The translations under genes were made by a program, and so were the position numbers. 64,000 bases of DNA from Bradyrhizobium algeriense (lineage in GTDB: Bacteria > Pseudomonadota > Alphaproteobacteria > Rhizobiales > Xanthobacteraceae). This document shows, in pieces, positions 45,652 to 54,520 of this stretch. Location of the stretch: assembly GCF_036924595.1 (NCBI RefSeq), contig NZ_JAZHRV010000001.1, positions 806,001-870,000 of the forward strand, in the 5' to 3' direction. Below the pieces are notes generated by a model. The model searched no databases and was not told where the DNA came from. It saw only the letters and a list, made by a program, of their open reading frames with translations. Position 1 is the stretch's first letter; the number at the start of each line of letters is the position of its first letter.

Positions 45652-47066
45652 ACACGACTCCGAGGCGCGATAGTTATGATGTCGTGGTTATCGGGGCAGG
45701 GCCCGCTGGGCTCGCCGCCACAGCGACCGCAGCCGAGGCTGGCCTGTCGACGCTGCTGCTCGACGAGAATGCCGGCCCCGGCGGCCAGGTCTGGCGCGCC
45801 ATCGCCTCGACCCCGGTGACGGAACGTGACCGCCTCGGCGCCGACTATTGGGCGGGCGCGGACCTTGTCGATGCAGTGCGATCGAGCAGTGCCGAGATCG
45901 TCCAGCGCGCGACGGTCTGGAGTCTTGACCGGAATCTCGAGGTCGGTGTGTCGGTCGGCGGCGCGTCGTTTTTCGTCAAGGCGCGGCGTGTGATTCTGGC
46001 GACGGGCGCGCTTGAGCGGCCGTTGCCAATTCCGGGCTGGACGCTTCCGGGGGTGATGACCGCAGGCGCCGCGCAGACGATGCTGAAGTCCTCAGGGCTG
46101 GTGCCGGACGGGCAGACGGTGATCGCCGGTCAGGGGCCGCTGCTTTGGCTGCTCGCGGCGCAGATCCTGCGTCTTGGCGGTCGCATCGACCGCATCCTCG
46201 ACACGACCGAGCGCCGGAATTATTTCGCCGCGCTGCCTCACGCCTTCGCCTTCGTAACGTCGCCCTATTTTGCAAAGGGACTCGCGATGATGAAGGAGGT
46301 GCGAGCGAAAGTGCCGGTGGTGACCGGCGTCAGCGAACTCGAGGCCGCCGGTGATGGCCAGCTCGCAACCGTGACCTATACGGCCGGCGGCCGACGCGAG
46401 ACGATTGCGGCCGAGTTATTGCTGCTGCATCAGGGCGTGGTGCCCAACATCAATCTCGCGATGGCGGCGGGGATCGAGCACCGCTGGGACGACCTGCAGC
46501 TCTGCTGGTCGCCCGTGCTCGATCGCGACGGCAGTTCGTCGGTCGAGGGCATCGCTGTGGCTGGCGACGGTGCCGGGATCGGCGGCGCGGGAGCCGCAAT
46601 TGTCCGCGGCCGTATCGCCGCGCGAGCTGCGGTCGAGGCCCTGGCGCCTGCGGCTGCTGCGAAGCTCGCACCCATGTCGACGTTCAGAGCGTCGCTGGCC
46701 CAGGCCGAGCGCGGCCGTGCCTTCCTCGACACGCTGTTCCGTCCCGCCCGGCAGTTTCGCATCCCCTCAGGCGACACCATCGTCTGCCGCTGCGAGGAGG
46801 TCACGGCCAAGGACATTCTCGACGCCGTCGCGATCGGCGCGACCGGTCCCAACCAGCTCAAGGCCTATCGTCGCACCGGCATGGGTCCCTGCCAGGGCCG
46901 GCTCTGCGGTCTGACAGTCACTGAGTTGATGGCGCAGGCCCGTGGCAAGACTCCCCAGGAGATCGGCTATTACCGGCTGCGTGCACCGGTAAAGCCGATC
47001 ACGCTGGCGGAGCTGGCGGCCGTGCCGAAGACAGAGGCCGACATCCAGGCCGTGGTGCGCGGATGA
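45648..47066 (+). CDS. FAD/NAD(P)-binding subunit with C-terminal BFD-like [2Fe-2S] domain (HcnB/OoxA type)
   Basis: 472 residues from the ATG at 45648. FAD-binding GAGPAGLAATATAAEAGLST at about 16; LATGALERPLPIPGWTLPGV; a second nucleotide-binding fold; and a C-terminal Cys-rich part (IVCRCEEVTAKDIL, GMGPCQGRLCG) as in the alpha subunit of opine oxidases. Passes electrons from the DAO subunit(s) to the iron-sulfur clusters, then to a quinone or other acceptor. It overlaps its neighbours by four bases on both sides. Confidence 0.92.
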   Translation: MNTTPRRDSYDVVVIGAGPAGLAATATAAEAGLSTLLLDENAGPGGQVWRAIASTPVTERDRLGADYWAGADLVDAVRSSSAEIVQRATVWSLDRNLEVGVSVGGASFFVKARRVILATGALERPLPIPGWTLPGVMTAGAAQTMLKSSGLVPDGQTVIAGQGPLLWLLAAQILRLGGRIDRILDTTERRNYFAALPHAFAFVTSPYFAKGLAMMKEVRAKVPVVTGVSELEAAGDGQLATVTYTAGGRRETIAAELLLLHQGVVPNINLAMAAGIEHRWDDLQLCWSPVLDRDGSSSVEGIAVAGDGAGIGGAGAAIVRGRIAARAAVEALAPAAAAKLAPMSTFRASLAQAERGRAFLDTLFRPARQFRIPSGDTIVCRCEEVTAKDILDAVAIGATGPNQLKAYRRTGMGPCQGRLCGLTVTELMAQARGKTPQEIGYYRLRAPVKPITLAELAAVPKTEADIQAVVRG

Positions 47067-48184
47067 CGAAGCTCGCGGATGCCATCATCGTGGGTGGCGG
47101 CATCCACGGATGCTCGACGGCGCTTCACATGTGCCTTGCGGGAATGAAGCCGGTGCTGATCGAGAAGGACTATGCCGGCCGCCACGCCTCAGGGGTGAAT
47201 GCCGGCGGCGTTCGTCAACTCGCGCGGCATATCCCCGAGATTCCGCTCTCGATCCGCTCGATGGGAATTTGGGAGCGGATCGCGGAGCTCCTCGACGATG
47301 ATTGCAGCTTCGAGAGCCACGGCCAGGTTCTGGTCGCGGAGAATGACGCAGAACTGGAAGCATGCCGCGCACGTGTCGCGGAACTGAACGCGCTTGGCTT
47401 CACCCACGAAGAGCTGATTGACGCAGCCGAGTTGCGCCGGCTGGTGCCTGCGGTGGCTGACACCTGTCCCGGTGGAATAGTGTCACGGCGTGATGGCGCG
47501 GCCAATCCCGCGCAGACCACGACGGCGTTTCGGCGCAAGGCGGCTGCGCTTGGCGCCACGGTTTGCGAGGGCGTGGCCGCGAGCAATGTCCGGCAGCGCG
47601 ACGGGCTCTGGCACGTCGACGTTGGCGCGGACAGCTATGCCGCCCCGGTGCTCGTCAACGCCGCTGGCGCGTGGGCTGGACGAATTGCCGACGCCCTCGG
47701 CGAGCCGGTCCCGGTCGAGACCGTGGCGCCGATGCTGATGATCACGTCACACGTGCCGCACTTCATCGATCCAGTCGTGATCCTGCGCGGCCGCAAACTG
47801 TCCTTCAAACAATTCGCCAACGGCACCGTGCTGATCGGCGGCGGTCATCTGGCGACGCCGGATCAGGACCGCAACGAGACCGTGCTGGATTGGCGGAGCC
47901 TCGCCGTGAGCGCGCGCACCGTGTTCGAGCTGTTTCCGGTCATGCGCGGTGCGACGATTGTCCGCGCCTGGGCCGGCATCGAGGCCAAGACAAAAGATGA
48001 TCTGCCCGTCTTTGGGCCAAGTGCTCGTCACAAGGGCCTTTATCACCAGTTCGGCTTTTCGCTGCATGGCTTCCAGCTCGGTCCCGGCGCCGGCGCCGTG
48101 ATGGCGGAGCTGATTGTCAACGGCGGCACCCAGACCCGGATCGGCGATCTGGGCATCGGCCGTTTCCACGCTTCCACGACCTAA
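47063..48184 (+). CDS. DAO-family FAD-dependent oxidoreductase 2 (HcnC/OoxB type)
   Basis: 373 residues. FAD motif GGGIHGCSTALHMCLAGMKP, SGVNAGGVRQLARHIPEIPL, ANPAQTTTAFRRKAAALGAT, and the end HGFQLGPGAGAVMAELIVNG. Best candidate for the catalytic beta-type subunit paired with the preceding FAD/BFD and [2Fe-2S] proteins, given the four-base overlap. Only about a quarter alike by eye to DAO protein 1, so the two likely have different substrates or roles. Confidence 0.92.
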   Translation: MTKLADAIIVGGGIHGCSTALHMCLAGMKPVLIEKDYAGRHASGVNAGGVRQLARHIPEIPLSIRSMGIWERIAELLDDDCSFESHGQVLVAENDAELEACRARVAELNALGFTHEELIDAAELRRLVPAVADTCPGGIVSRRDGAANPAQTTTAFRRKAAALGATVCEGVAASNVRQRDGLWHVDVGADSYAAPVLVNAAGAWAGRIADALGEPVPVETVAPMLMITSHVPHFIDPVVILRGRKLSFKQFANGTVLIGGGHLATPDQDRNETVLDWRSLAVSARTVFELFPVMRGATIVRAWAGIEAKTKDDLPVFGPSARHKGLYHQFGFSLHGFQLGPGAGAVMAELIVNGGTQTRIGDLGIGRFHASTT

Positions 48185-48196
48185 GAAGAGGACATC

Positions 48197-48544
48197 ATGA
48201 GCATTATCCGCAGCATCCGCACCCCGATCATGCACCGCGCCGTCGAAGCCAATGGCTTCGTCTTCGTTGGCGGCACGATCGCCGACGACACGGGCGCATC
48301 AATGGGCGAGCAGACCCGCAACATCCTCGGCAAGATCGCCGGCTATCTGAAGGAGGCGGGAACCGATACGTCCCGCGTGGTCAGCGCGTCGATCTTCGTC
48401 ACGGATCTCTCCAGAAAGAAGGAAATGGACGCGGCCTGGACCGAATTTTTCGGCGAAAATTTGCCGGCACGAGCAACAGTCGGCGTGGCCGATCTCGGAG
48501 GTGGCGCCTTGATTGAGGTGGTGGTCACCGCGCTCAAGGGCTGA
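48197..48544 (+). CDS. RidA-family (YjgF/YER057c/UK114) imine deaminase
   Basis: 115 residues. Pattern VEANGFVFVGGTIADDTGAS, QTRNILGKIAGYLKEAGTDT, VVSASIFVTDLS and NLPARATVGVADLGGGALIE, with the conserved arginine (about residue 95) and glutamate (about 107) used to hydrolyse imines. Enamine/imine products of the neighbouring flavoproteins are plausible substrates. 12 bases downstream of DAO protein 2; last gene of the operon. A small stem (gcaagctcggcttgc at 48613) follows and may be part of a terminator. Confidence 0.92.
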   Translation: MSIIRSIRTPIMHRAVEANGFVFVGGTIADDTGASMGEQTRNILGKIAGYLKEAGTDTSRVVSASIFVTDLSRKKEMDAAWTEFFGENLPARATVGVADLGGGALIEVVVTALKG

Positions 48545-48748
48545 GTCGAGACGCTTTTGGAAGGCGGCGACGTCGACAGATAAGCCCCCATAAACTCAGG
48601 CAAAACTTTTGGAGGCAAGCTCGGCTTGCGCGCGACCCAGGTAGCGCGCGAGACAGCTTGAGCAGGGGATTCACAGAATGAGCGGGTATGGAAGGACCGC
48701 TCATTCGCAAGGCGGACATTCCAGACATCGCTGCGTCTCGTCCGGGGG

Positions 48749-49231
48749 CTACGAGATCGCAATGATCTCAAGCTCTTGACCGGATGTGCTGACGACATCC
48801 CCAACAGCTTTGCCCATCAGGGACCTCGCCACTGGGGACACGAAGGAAATGGAACCGGCCTTGGGGTCCGCTTCGTCCTCTCCCACGATATGATATTTCT
48901 GTACGCGCCCATCGTCGCGCCGGAAGGTCACAGTGCTGCCAAAGGCAACGGTGTTAGCTGACGTAGGATTGGTGATGACTTGAGCCGTCCGAACTCTCGC
49001 CGCAAAGTAGCGCGCATCACGCAAGGGGGTTGCTGCTTGCCGCCGCCGCTCATTCACGTCTTCGATCTTCTGCGCCGCCTCGTACGCCTCACGAGCCTGC
49101 TGGAGCTGAAATTCCAGAGCCTTTAATCCCGCTTCCGTAACAAGGTTCGGATGAGGTGAAACCGGGCGATCGGGCAGCAGCGTCTCCGACGCAGTTTCGG
49201 CACTGTCTTCCTTGGTGAAGGCAACGCTCAA
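48749..49231 (-). CDS. GreA/GreB-family transcription elongation factor-like protein
   Basis: 160 residues if the TTG at 49231 is used, which has AAGGAG at good spacing; the ATG at 49297 gives an N-terminal extension. It has the coiled-coil-like N-terminal half (LVTEAGLKALEFQLQQAREA, YFAARVRTAQVI) and the C-terminal Gre domain (VAFGSTVTFRRDDGRVQKYH, DPKAGSISFVSPVARSLMGK, GDVV). Such proteins insert into the RNA polymerase secondary channel; short Gre paralogues are common in rhizobia. Stands alone. Confidence 0.85.
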   Translation of the reverse strand: MSVAFTKEDSAETASETLLPDRPVSPHPNLVTEAGLKALEFQLQQAREAYEAAQKIEDVNERRRQAATPLRDARYFAARVRTAQVITNPTSANTVAFGSTVTFRRDDGRVQKYHIVGEDEADPKAGSISFVSPVARSLMGKAVGDVVSTSGQELEIIAIS

Positions 49232-49474
49232 GCTCAGAACTCCTTTTAAGCGAGATATGCAAAAAGGCAGTCGGCGACAAGGGCGCGGACCCGTCAAGGG
49301 AACTGTGGCGCAACGCTCAGCGACTTCTACGAATCATATACCGCAGAGCGAGCCGGGCGCCATTATCAAGTTACCTCGTTTGTGGAACACTCGACAGAGG
49401 CCCTGTGACAGTCCTCCGCGGTGGACAGCCACGGCTTGATGCGTGGCATTTTCCGGGTGCGCGCGACCGCCGCA

Positions 49475-50983
49475 TCATGGCGGCGAACTGCTGCAGCCTT
49501 GCTCCGCCGGCAGTTCCTCGGCATTGGGGTCGCCCGGTGCCGTCGCCCAGGCCAGTTCGACGAGCGTCACGATCCGCCGGCCGGCACCGTCAAGCTGGCA
49601 AACGATGAGGCCCTGCTCCTCGATGTAGGTCAAAAGACGCCGTGCACGGCGCAACGAATGTGAGCCATAGGCGCGGGCAATCGCTGCATCGCCCGGGCAG
49701 GGCCAACCTTCCTTCGCGGCGCGGGCGATCATCATGAAGACGCCCTGCATATCCTCCGGCAGAAGTGAGGCGCGGACCGAGACATCCTGCCAGGCGTCAT
49801 CCTCTGCCATATCGGAGCCGAGCCCGGCGCGGGCGCGCGTCAGCATGCGACGGAAGTCACCCAGGTCCGGCACGTCCGAACCGAGGCCCTCTATTCGGCA
49901 GCGGACCACGAACTCCTGATAGAGGACGCCGATGGCGCGGAATCCCGAATCGGGTTCCGCCATGACGGCGCGCAGAATACGGTCCACGCGCTCACGCCGC
50001 TCCGCCAGTTCCTCAGCGCTGAGCGGCTGCTCCACCGCTTCGGGACGGATCTCCAGCGCCGCGGTCTTCGCCGCCATGAGCTGGCCGAGGAGGTCCGGCG
50101 GCGACCGGCGCTGGGGCCGGTTATTCTCGGGCGGCGGCGCGGCCAGGATGATGGCGCGTGCGTCCGGTGTCGCTTCCGGCAGAGGCATCAGGCGCGGGGT
50201 CGCGTTGCGCGGCGTGGTCTCCGTTGGACCGATGCGCAGCCCCAGCGGACGGCGGGAGAGGGCCGGTCCCAGCGCCATGAATTGCCCGCGTTCCAGATCC
50301 CGGAAGGCCTCCGCCTGTCGCCGCTCCATGCCCAGAAGGTCGGCGGCGCGCGCCATGTCGATATCCAGAAAGGTTCGGCCCATCAGGAAATTGGACGCCT
50401 CGGCCGCGACGTTCTTGGCGAGCTTCGCCAGTCGCTGGGTGGCGATGATCCCCGCAAGCCCGCGTTTGCGGCCGCGGCACATCAGGTTCGTCATGGCGCC
50501 GAGCGAGAGTTTGCGCGCCTCGTCCGAAACCTCGCCGGCGACGGCCGGCGCGAATAGCTGCGCCTCGTCCACCACCACCAGCATCGGGTACCAGTGGTCG
50601 CGGGCGACGTCGAAAAGTCCGCCGAGGAAGGCGGCGGCGCGCCGCATCTGGTTCTCGGCGTCGAGCCCCTCGAGATTGAGCACCGTGGAGACGCGATGGA
50701 TGCGCGCGCGCTCGCCGGCGACCTGCAGGCCCCGCTCGGTATGGTCCTCGGCATCGATCAGCAGGTGGCCGAAACGGTCGGCAAGCGCCACGAAGTCGCC
50801 TTCGGGGTCGATGATGGTCTGCTGCACCCAGGGGGCACTCTGTTCCAGCAGCCGGCGCAGCAGATGGGATTTGCCGGAGCCCGAATTGCCCTGCACCAGC
50901 AGGCGGGTCGCCAGCAGTTCCTCAAGGTCCAGTGTAGCCGGAGCGCCTGCCGTCGCGTGTCCCATCTCGATCGCAACGGTCAT
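49475..50983 (-). CDS. HerA/FtsK-like (DUF87-type) ATP-binding protein
   Basis: 502 residues from the ATG at 50983 (MTVAIEMGHATAGAPATLDL), preceded by AAGGAG at a slightly long distance. Walker A GNSGSGKSH, then QTIIDPEGDFVALADRFGHL, Walker B LVVVDEAQLF, and GRKRGLAGIIATQRLAKLAK, the pattern of HerA-like DNA-translocating ATPases. The frame stays open upstream to an ATG at 51226; the added 81 residues (SSARHEALRTLIRDRRKAAG) look like the start of an Xre-type DNA-binding domain and may be a fusion remnant. No nuclease partner gene (NurA type) is adjacent. Role unknown. Confidence 0.8.
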   Translation of the reverse strand: MTVAIEMGHATAGAPATLDLEELLATRLLVQGNSGSGKSHLLRRLLEQSAPWVQQTIIDPEGDFVALADRFGHLLIDAEDHTERGLQVAGERARIHRVSTVLNLEGLDAENQMRRAAAFLGGLFDVARDHWYPMLVVVDEAQLFAPAVAGEVSDEARKLSLGAMTNLMCRGRKRGLAGIIATQRLAKLAKNVAAEASNFLMGRTFLDIDMARAADLLGMERRQAEAFRDLERGQFMALGPALSRRPLGLRIGPTETTPRNATPRLMPLPEATPDARAIILAAPPPENNRPQRRSPPDLLGQLMAAKTAALEIRPEAVEQPLSAEELAERRERVDRILRAVMAEPDSGFRAIGVLYQEFVVRCRIEGLGSDVPDLGDFRRMLTRARAGLGSDMAEDDAWQDVSVRASLLPEDMQGVFMMIARAAKEGWPCPGDAAIARAYGSHSLRRARRLLTYIEEQGLIVCQLDGAGRRIVTLVELAWATAPGDPNAEELPAEQGCSSSPP

Positions 50984-51294
50984 GTCTCGACTCAAAGGCT
51001 CCTTGGCGGAGGCGGGCTTAACAACCTGATCGCAGCCCGTCGAGCGCCCATGGCCGGCTACTTCCGTGTTCTCCACGGCTGGTCGAGCGCCATCAACTTG
51101 GATGGATGCCGGCTTTGGTAGACCTGCTGCTTTTCGTCGGTCTCGAATGAGCGTCCGAAGCGCTTCATGTCTCGCCGAGCTCGATGTCCTGGACACTGTC
51201 AACCCCGCTCTTGACGGGGCATTCAAATAATACAGATCATCTAAAAATTGGATATTTCGGCTGGGCCATGGCGCGCAAGCGTCAAGGTCACTCG

Positions 51295-51328
51295 GCGACC
51301 TAATCAGGATTGCGACCTAATCAGGATT
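51295..51328. repeat. 17-bp tandem duplication at the end of a small gene
   Basis: gcgacctaatcaggatt occurs twice in direct succession, 51295-51311 and 51312-51328, identical. The TGA stop of the 94-residue gene is in the right-hand copy. Confidence 0.9.
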
Positions 51329-51605
51329 GAGAGAGGTAGCGTGGCAGCTCGCGCTCGAACTCGGGAAAGTAACGAGAGATCACGGTGATGTCGAAACGCC
51401 GCAGGATCGATCCCTGGGGTTCGCGATCAAGCAGGAATTGGAACGCCGCCTTGATGCAACCCTCGGGCGTGTGCGGGCCCATCGTCAGCCGTTCGCAAGT
51501 GTCTCTTGCCATCGTGACGCGATGGCGAGTCTCGCCGTTTCCCACACGGACGATGACCTCGAATTCGAGTGGATCGCCTTCGCCGGCTCGCTCGACCGTA
51601 ATCAC
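51321..51605 (-). CDS. Small conserved hypothetical protein
   Basis: 94 residues from a GTG at 51605 (MITVERAGEGDPLEFEVIVR) with AAGG upstream. Middle RHRVTMARDTCERLTMGPHT and end DITVISRYFPEFERELPRYL. No family name known to me, but composition and ribosome binding site suggest a real gene. Its stop codon lies inside a 17-bp tandem duplication. Confidence 0.6.
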   Translation of the reverse strand: MITVERAGEGDPLEFEVIVRVGNGETRHRVTMARDTCERLTMGPHTPEGCIKAAFQFLLDREPQGSILRRFDITVISRYFPEFERELPRYLSQS

Positions 51606-52006
51606 AGCCTGCCTTCACCGAGATCGGTTCATTCGTTGTCGTGGCAGATCCATCCTAACACACGGGCCGACGGTTCAAAGAAACCGACGGTTCAAAGAAA
51701 GTTGTCGAGGCCACCGCAAGTTCGGATGGAAATGAGGCGAGCGCGTGCTTCCCGGTGGAACTGCGAAGATCGCGTTGGGAGCCATGCGGGATTTTCGGTG
51801 ACGAGGCGATCAGTCGGCATGGCTTTCCGGCATTTGGACGACCTTCCTTATCCACCCTGGGCTGAAAGGAACTGCCGGCGCAGCAAATTGTTGAGCCCAC
51901 TGTTGCCGCAGGCGTCTGAGCTTTCACGGAACTGACGGCGCGCTAAACGCGCCGGCCTCTGACGTCAAAGCCGCGGTGAGGCGATGACAAGGCTATGGAA
52001 GCGCAC
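51606..52006. other. Spacer upstream of the HtrA-like gene, with a second 17-bp tandem duplication
   Basis: No gene identified in 400 bases. ccgacggttcaaagaaa is perfectly duplicated in tandem at 51667-51683 and 51684-51700. The rest should hold the promoter of the HtrA-like gene; I see no clear element. Confidence 0.5.
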
Positions 52007-52081
52007 ATGGCTCGTGAAAATCTGGCTCGTGAAAATATGGCTCGTGAAAATCTGGCTCGTAGAAATTTGGCTCGTGGAAAT
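52007..52081 (+). repeat. 15-bp coding tandem repeat, five units
   Basis: Units of the form atggctcgtgaaaat / ctggctcgtgaaaat follow one another from 52007, the last two with point changes. The 15-bp length keeps frame, so copy number could vary without breaking the protein. Two internal units carry ATG in place of CTG and could act as extra starts. Confidence 0.9.
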
Positions 52082-53275
52082 TTGGTTTTCAGCTGGCGCC
52101 GGGCGTCGATGATGGGCGGGCTGACCGTTTTCGCGATTCCGGTGATCGCGAATATCGCGCAGGCAACGGTAAATTCTCCGGGCCAGGCTTCCTTCGTGGG
52201 CAGGCCGACGACATTGATCGATCGGGTTGCTGGTACTGAAGATGGTGGTGGGCCCGGCGATTTCGCCGATCTCGCCGAAAAAGTTCAACCGACCGTGATT
52301 GGGGTGCGTTCCAAAGCGCCTGCGACACGCAAATTTGGTGCGCCTGAACAGCGCGCTCCGAAAGGGGAAATTCCAGGGGCGGATCCGGATGCGCCCGATC
52401 GAGGGAGGGCATCGACACTCGAACTGATCAATGCTGGATCAGGCTTCTTCATCTCTGCGGACGGTTATGCCGTGACCAGCAGTCACGTCGTGGAAGACAA
52501 CGACACAGTCGAGATCCGAACCAGCGACGACAACGCCTATTCGGCAAGAGTCGTAGGAAGGGACTCGTGGAGTGATATCGCTTTGATCAAAGTCGATGGA
52601 CGCACGGACTTCAGCTACGTGAAGCTCTCTGACCAGCCCCCGCGCGTGGGTGATTGGGTGCTTACCGCCGGAAATCCGCTTGCGGTCGGAGGTACCGTGA
52701 CGGCCGGTATTGTTTCAGCGCGCGATCGCGACATCGAGGTTGGTTCGGCGAAGGATTTCATCCAGATCGATGCGGCAATCAACAGCGGCGATGCCGGCGG
52801 TCCGAGCTTCAACACCCGGGGCGACGTCATCGGTGTCAACAGCATGATCTTTTCACCCTCCCAAGGCTCAGTGGGCGTTGCGTTTGCGGTCCCGGCCGAT
52901 ACGGTCAAGGCAGTGATACCGCAGCTGAAAGAAAAGGGCGCGGTCACGCGCGGATGGCTCGGGACCAAAGTTCAATCGGTCACGCCTGAACTTGCCGACG
53001 GCCTCGGATTGAGCAATCTCCGCGGTGCGATCGTGGCGGCGGTTCAAGCCAATGGTCCCGCTTCGAAAGCCGGATTGAGAAGCGGAGACGTGATCACCTC
53101 GGTGGGTGGCGAACCAGTCAAGAACGCCAACGAGTTGATCAGGAAAGTCGGTGCGTTGGCGCCGGGCTCTTCGACCCAGCTCACGGTGCTTCGGCAAGGA
53201 AAAGAGAGCTCATTGAGCGTGACCTTGGGGCAGCAGCCGAATGAACCCAACGCGTCCGCGGCGAATCCAAGATAG
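52007..53275 (+). CDS. HtrA/DegP-family protein with catalytic serine replaced by alanine
   Basis: 422 residues from the ATG at 52007 (GGAAG upstream; an ATG at 51995 is possible). It opens with five pentapeptide repeats (ARENL/ARENM), then one hydrophobic anchor (MMGGLTVFAIPVIANIAQA), a trypsin-like domain and one PDZ domain (about 315-405, GWLGTKVQSVTPELADGLGL). The triad histidine is at 160 (TSSHVVED) and the aspartate at 190 (SDIALIKVD), but the usual GNSGG is GDAGG, so the serine is alanine 263 (codon GCC). Active proteolysis is therefore not expected; a chaperone or scaffold role is possible. No second PDZ domain as in DegP. Confidence 0.9.
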   Translation: MARENLARENMARENLARRNLARGNLVFSWRRASMMGGLTVFAIPVIANIAQATVNSPGQASFVGRPTTLIDRVAGTEDGGGPGDFADLAEKVQPTVIGVRSKAPATRKFGAPEQRAPKGEIPGADPDAPDRGRASTLELINAGSGFFISADGYAVTSSHVVEDNDTVEIRTSDDNAYSARVVGRDSWSDIALIKVDGRTDFSYVKLSDQPPRVGDWVLTAGNPLAVGGTVTAGIVSARDRDIEVGSAKDFIQIDAAINSGDAGGPSFNTRGDVIGVNSMIFSPSQGSVGVAFAVPADTVKAVIPQLKEKGAVTRGWLGTKVQSVTPELADGLGLSNLRGAIVAAVQANGPASKAGLRSGDVITSVGGEPVKNANELIRKVGALAPGSSTQLTVLRQGKESSLSVTLGQQPNEPNASAANPR

Positions 53276-53379
53276 CTAGCGTTCGGAGCAGCTCGCGAAA
53301 TCTCGCCGCGAGAAGTTCGAAGGAGCCGGACATGCCTGGTGACGCATACACGTCGGAAGAATGAAGGTGGAGCGTTTTG

Positions 53380-53895
53380 ATGTGCGACTACAGCCTGCAT
53401 GCCGTCCAGTCGCGTCCCGCAAGAGCGGGGGACGTGCTGCTAACGGGCGAATTCCCCAATACGGTAACGCGCGGGCTCTCCGCGATCGGAGAGCCCGGCG
53501 CCGCTGTATGCCTCCTGCCAGGCACCGAACTTGCGTTCAGCGAGGACGCGGTATGCGATCACCCGTTCGCGAAGCTCTACCCGCAAATGCGGTTTGGGAG
53601 CATTGGGGCGCGGCTCGCGCGTTTCCGGAAAATCAGTCGGGGAAGCAATTCGCACCATGACGCGCTGGAATTTGCGAACGGCAAGATCGTACTTCTGACA
53701 AAGCTGCGTCCCGGCCAAAGCGCAACGGTGCTGCAGCTTCCTGCACAGCGCGAGATCGACGGGAAGCCGTTGGCGGCAGAGCAGAACCGGCGCCCGTCAG
53801 TATCCCGGAAGGGCGGAGCGTTCGCCCGTCGGTCAACACCCGTGGCGAGCAGGCCGGATTCACGCACGGCTCGGACGAAAGTGGCCGCCAACTGA
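53380..53895 (+). CDS. Conserved hypothetical protein (MCDYSLHAV type)
   Basis: 171 residues from the ATG at 53380 with GGAG seven bases upstream. The start MCDYSLHAVQSRPARAGDVL and RGLSAIGEPGAAVCLLPGTE, then ALEFANGKIVLLTKLRPGQS and ATVLQLP, recall a family of uncharacterised cytosolic proteins I associate with Bradyrhizobium and relatives. The C-terminal 45 residues are basic and low in complexity and may be non-native. 104 bases downstream of the HtrA-like gene. Confidence 0.7.
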   Translation: MCDYSLHAVQSRPARAGDVLLTGEFPNTVTRGLSAIGEPGAAVCLLPGTELAFSEDAVCDHPFAKLYPQMRFGSIGARLARFRKISRGSNSHHDALEFANGKIVLLTKLRPGQSATVLQLPAQREIDGKPLAAEQNRRPSVSRKGGAFARRSTPVASRPDSRTARTKVAAN

Positions 53896-54520
53896 GGTGG
53901 CGGAGGGCTTCATGCATCCGGCATGGATTGTAGTGGCAAACGTATATGACCGCGGGTGCTGGCCGAAATAAGCCACTCGTGCTGGCAGATTAGGACAAGT
54001 GCGGTTCACACAGAAGAGCGGGCGGTTAACGTTGGAGTTAACCGCTCTTTCTGTTTCAGGCGTGGAGCTCTTGATAAAACTTCCTAACGAAGATGGCTTC
54101 TAGTCCATCCGGCTGAGATAAAGCTAAATTAGCCTCTCTGACAATCTTCGCTTCCACGACCACATGCCGTGAGATAGTGCGTCTCTTGAACATCCATCGC
54201 GCTACTTCAACCCAATCCCAAAGCGGTGCCGCTGATTTGCCCGACGTGTCAAGTGTTCGCAGGATCGCTCAAGGTATCATGCCAGCGATTATTGCTACTT
54301 TGCATGGGGTTGTTTTCCATATTTCGTCCACGGTCGCGATGCGGTCGAGCGTGCCGGTTTCGACCATGCGTGCGGCGGGATCGAGGCGTATCGCAAGCGA
54401 TCGCAGGGCCGTACCCGGTTGAATCGGCTTTGCAATCCGGGCGGGCTTCGATCATAAAGGCGCCTGATCTTCAGCCGGGCCATTCGCCATCCGGCGACAA
54501 TAAAAGAGGGAGCAAGTCTC
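53896..54520. other. Intergenic region of about 625 bases
   Basis: No gene I can support. It holds the hairpin listed separately. A frame from 54226 with PLICPTCQVFAGSLKVSCQR is not supported by a ribosome binding site and runs into the aldehyde dehydrogenase gene in another frame. Confidence 0.4.
54022..54056 (+). terminator. Rho-independent-type terminator
   Basis: GCGGTTAAC at 54022-54030 and GTTAACCGC at 54037-54045 form a perfect nine-base-pair stem with a six-base loop, followed by tctttctgttt. It is 127 bases after the end of the hypothetical gene at 53895. Confidence 0.65.

Noticed and set aside
52007..52085. Short regular repeats as a replication origin or iteron array
   Set aside because: The repeats are in frame with the HtrA-like protein and encode ARENL pentapeptides; no rep gene is nearby.
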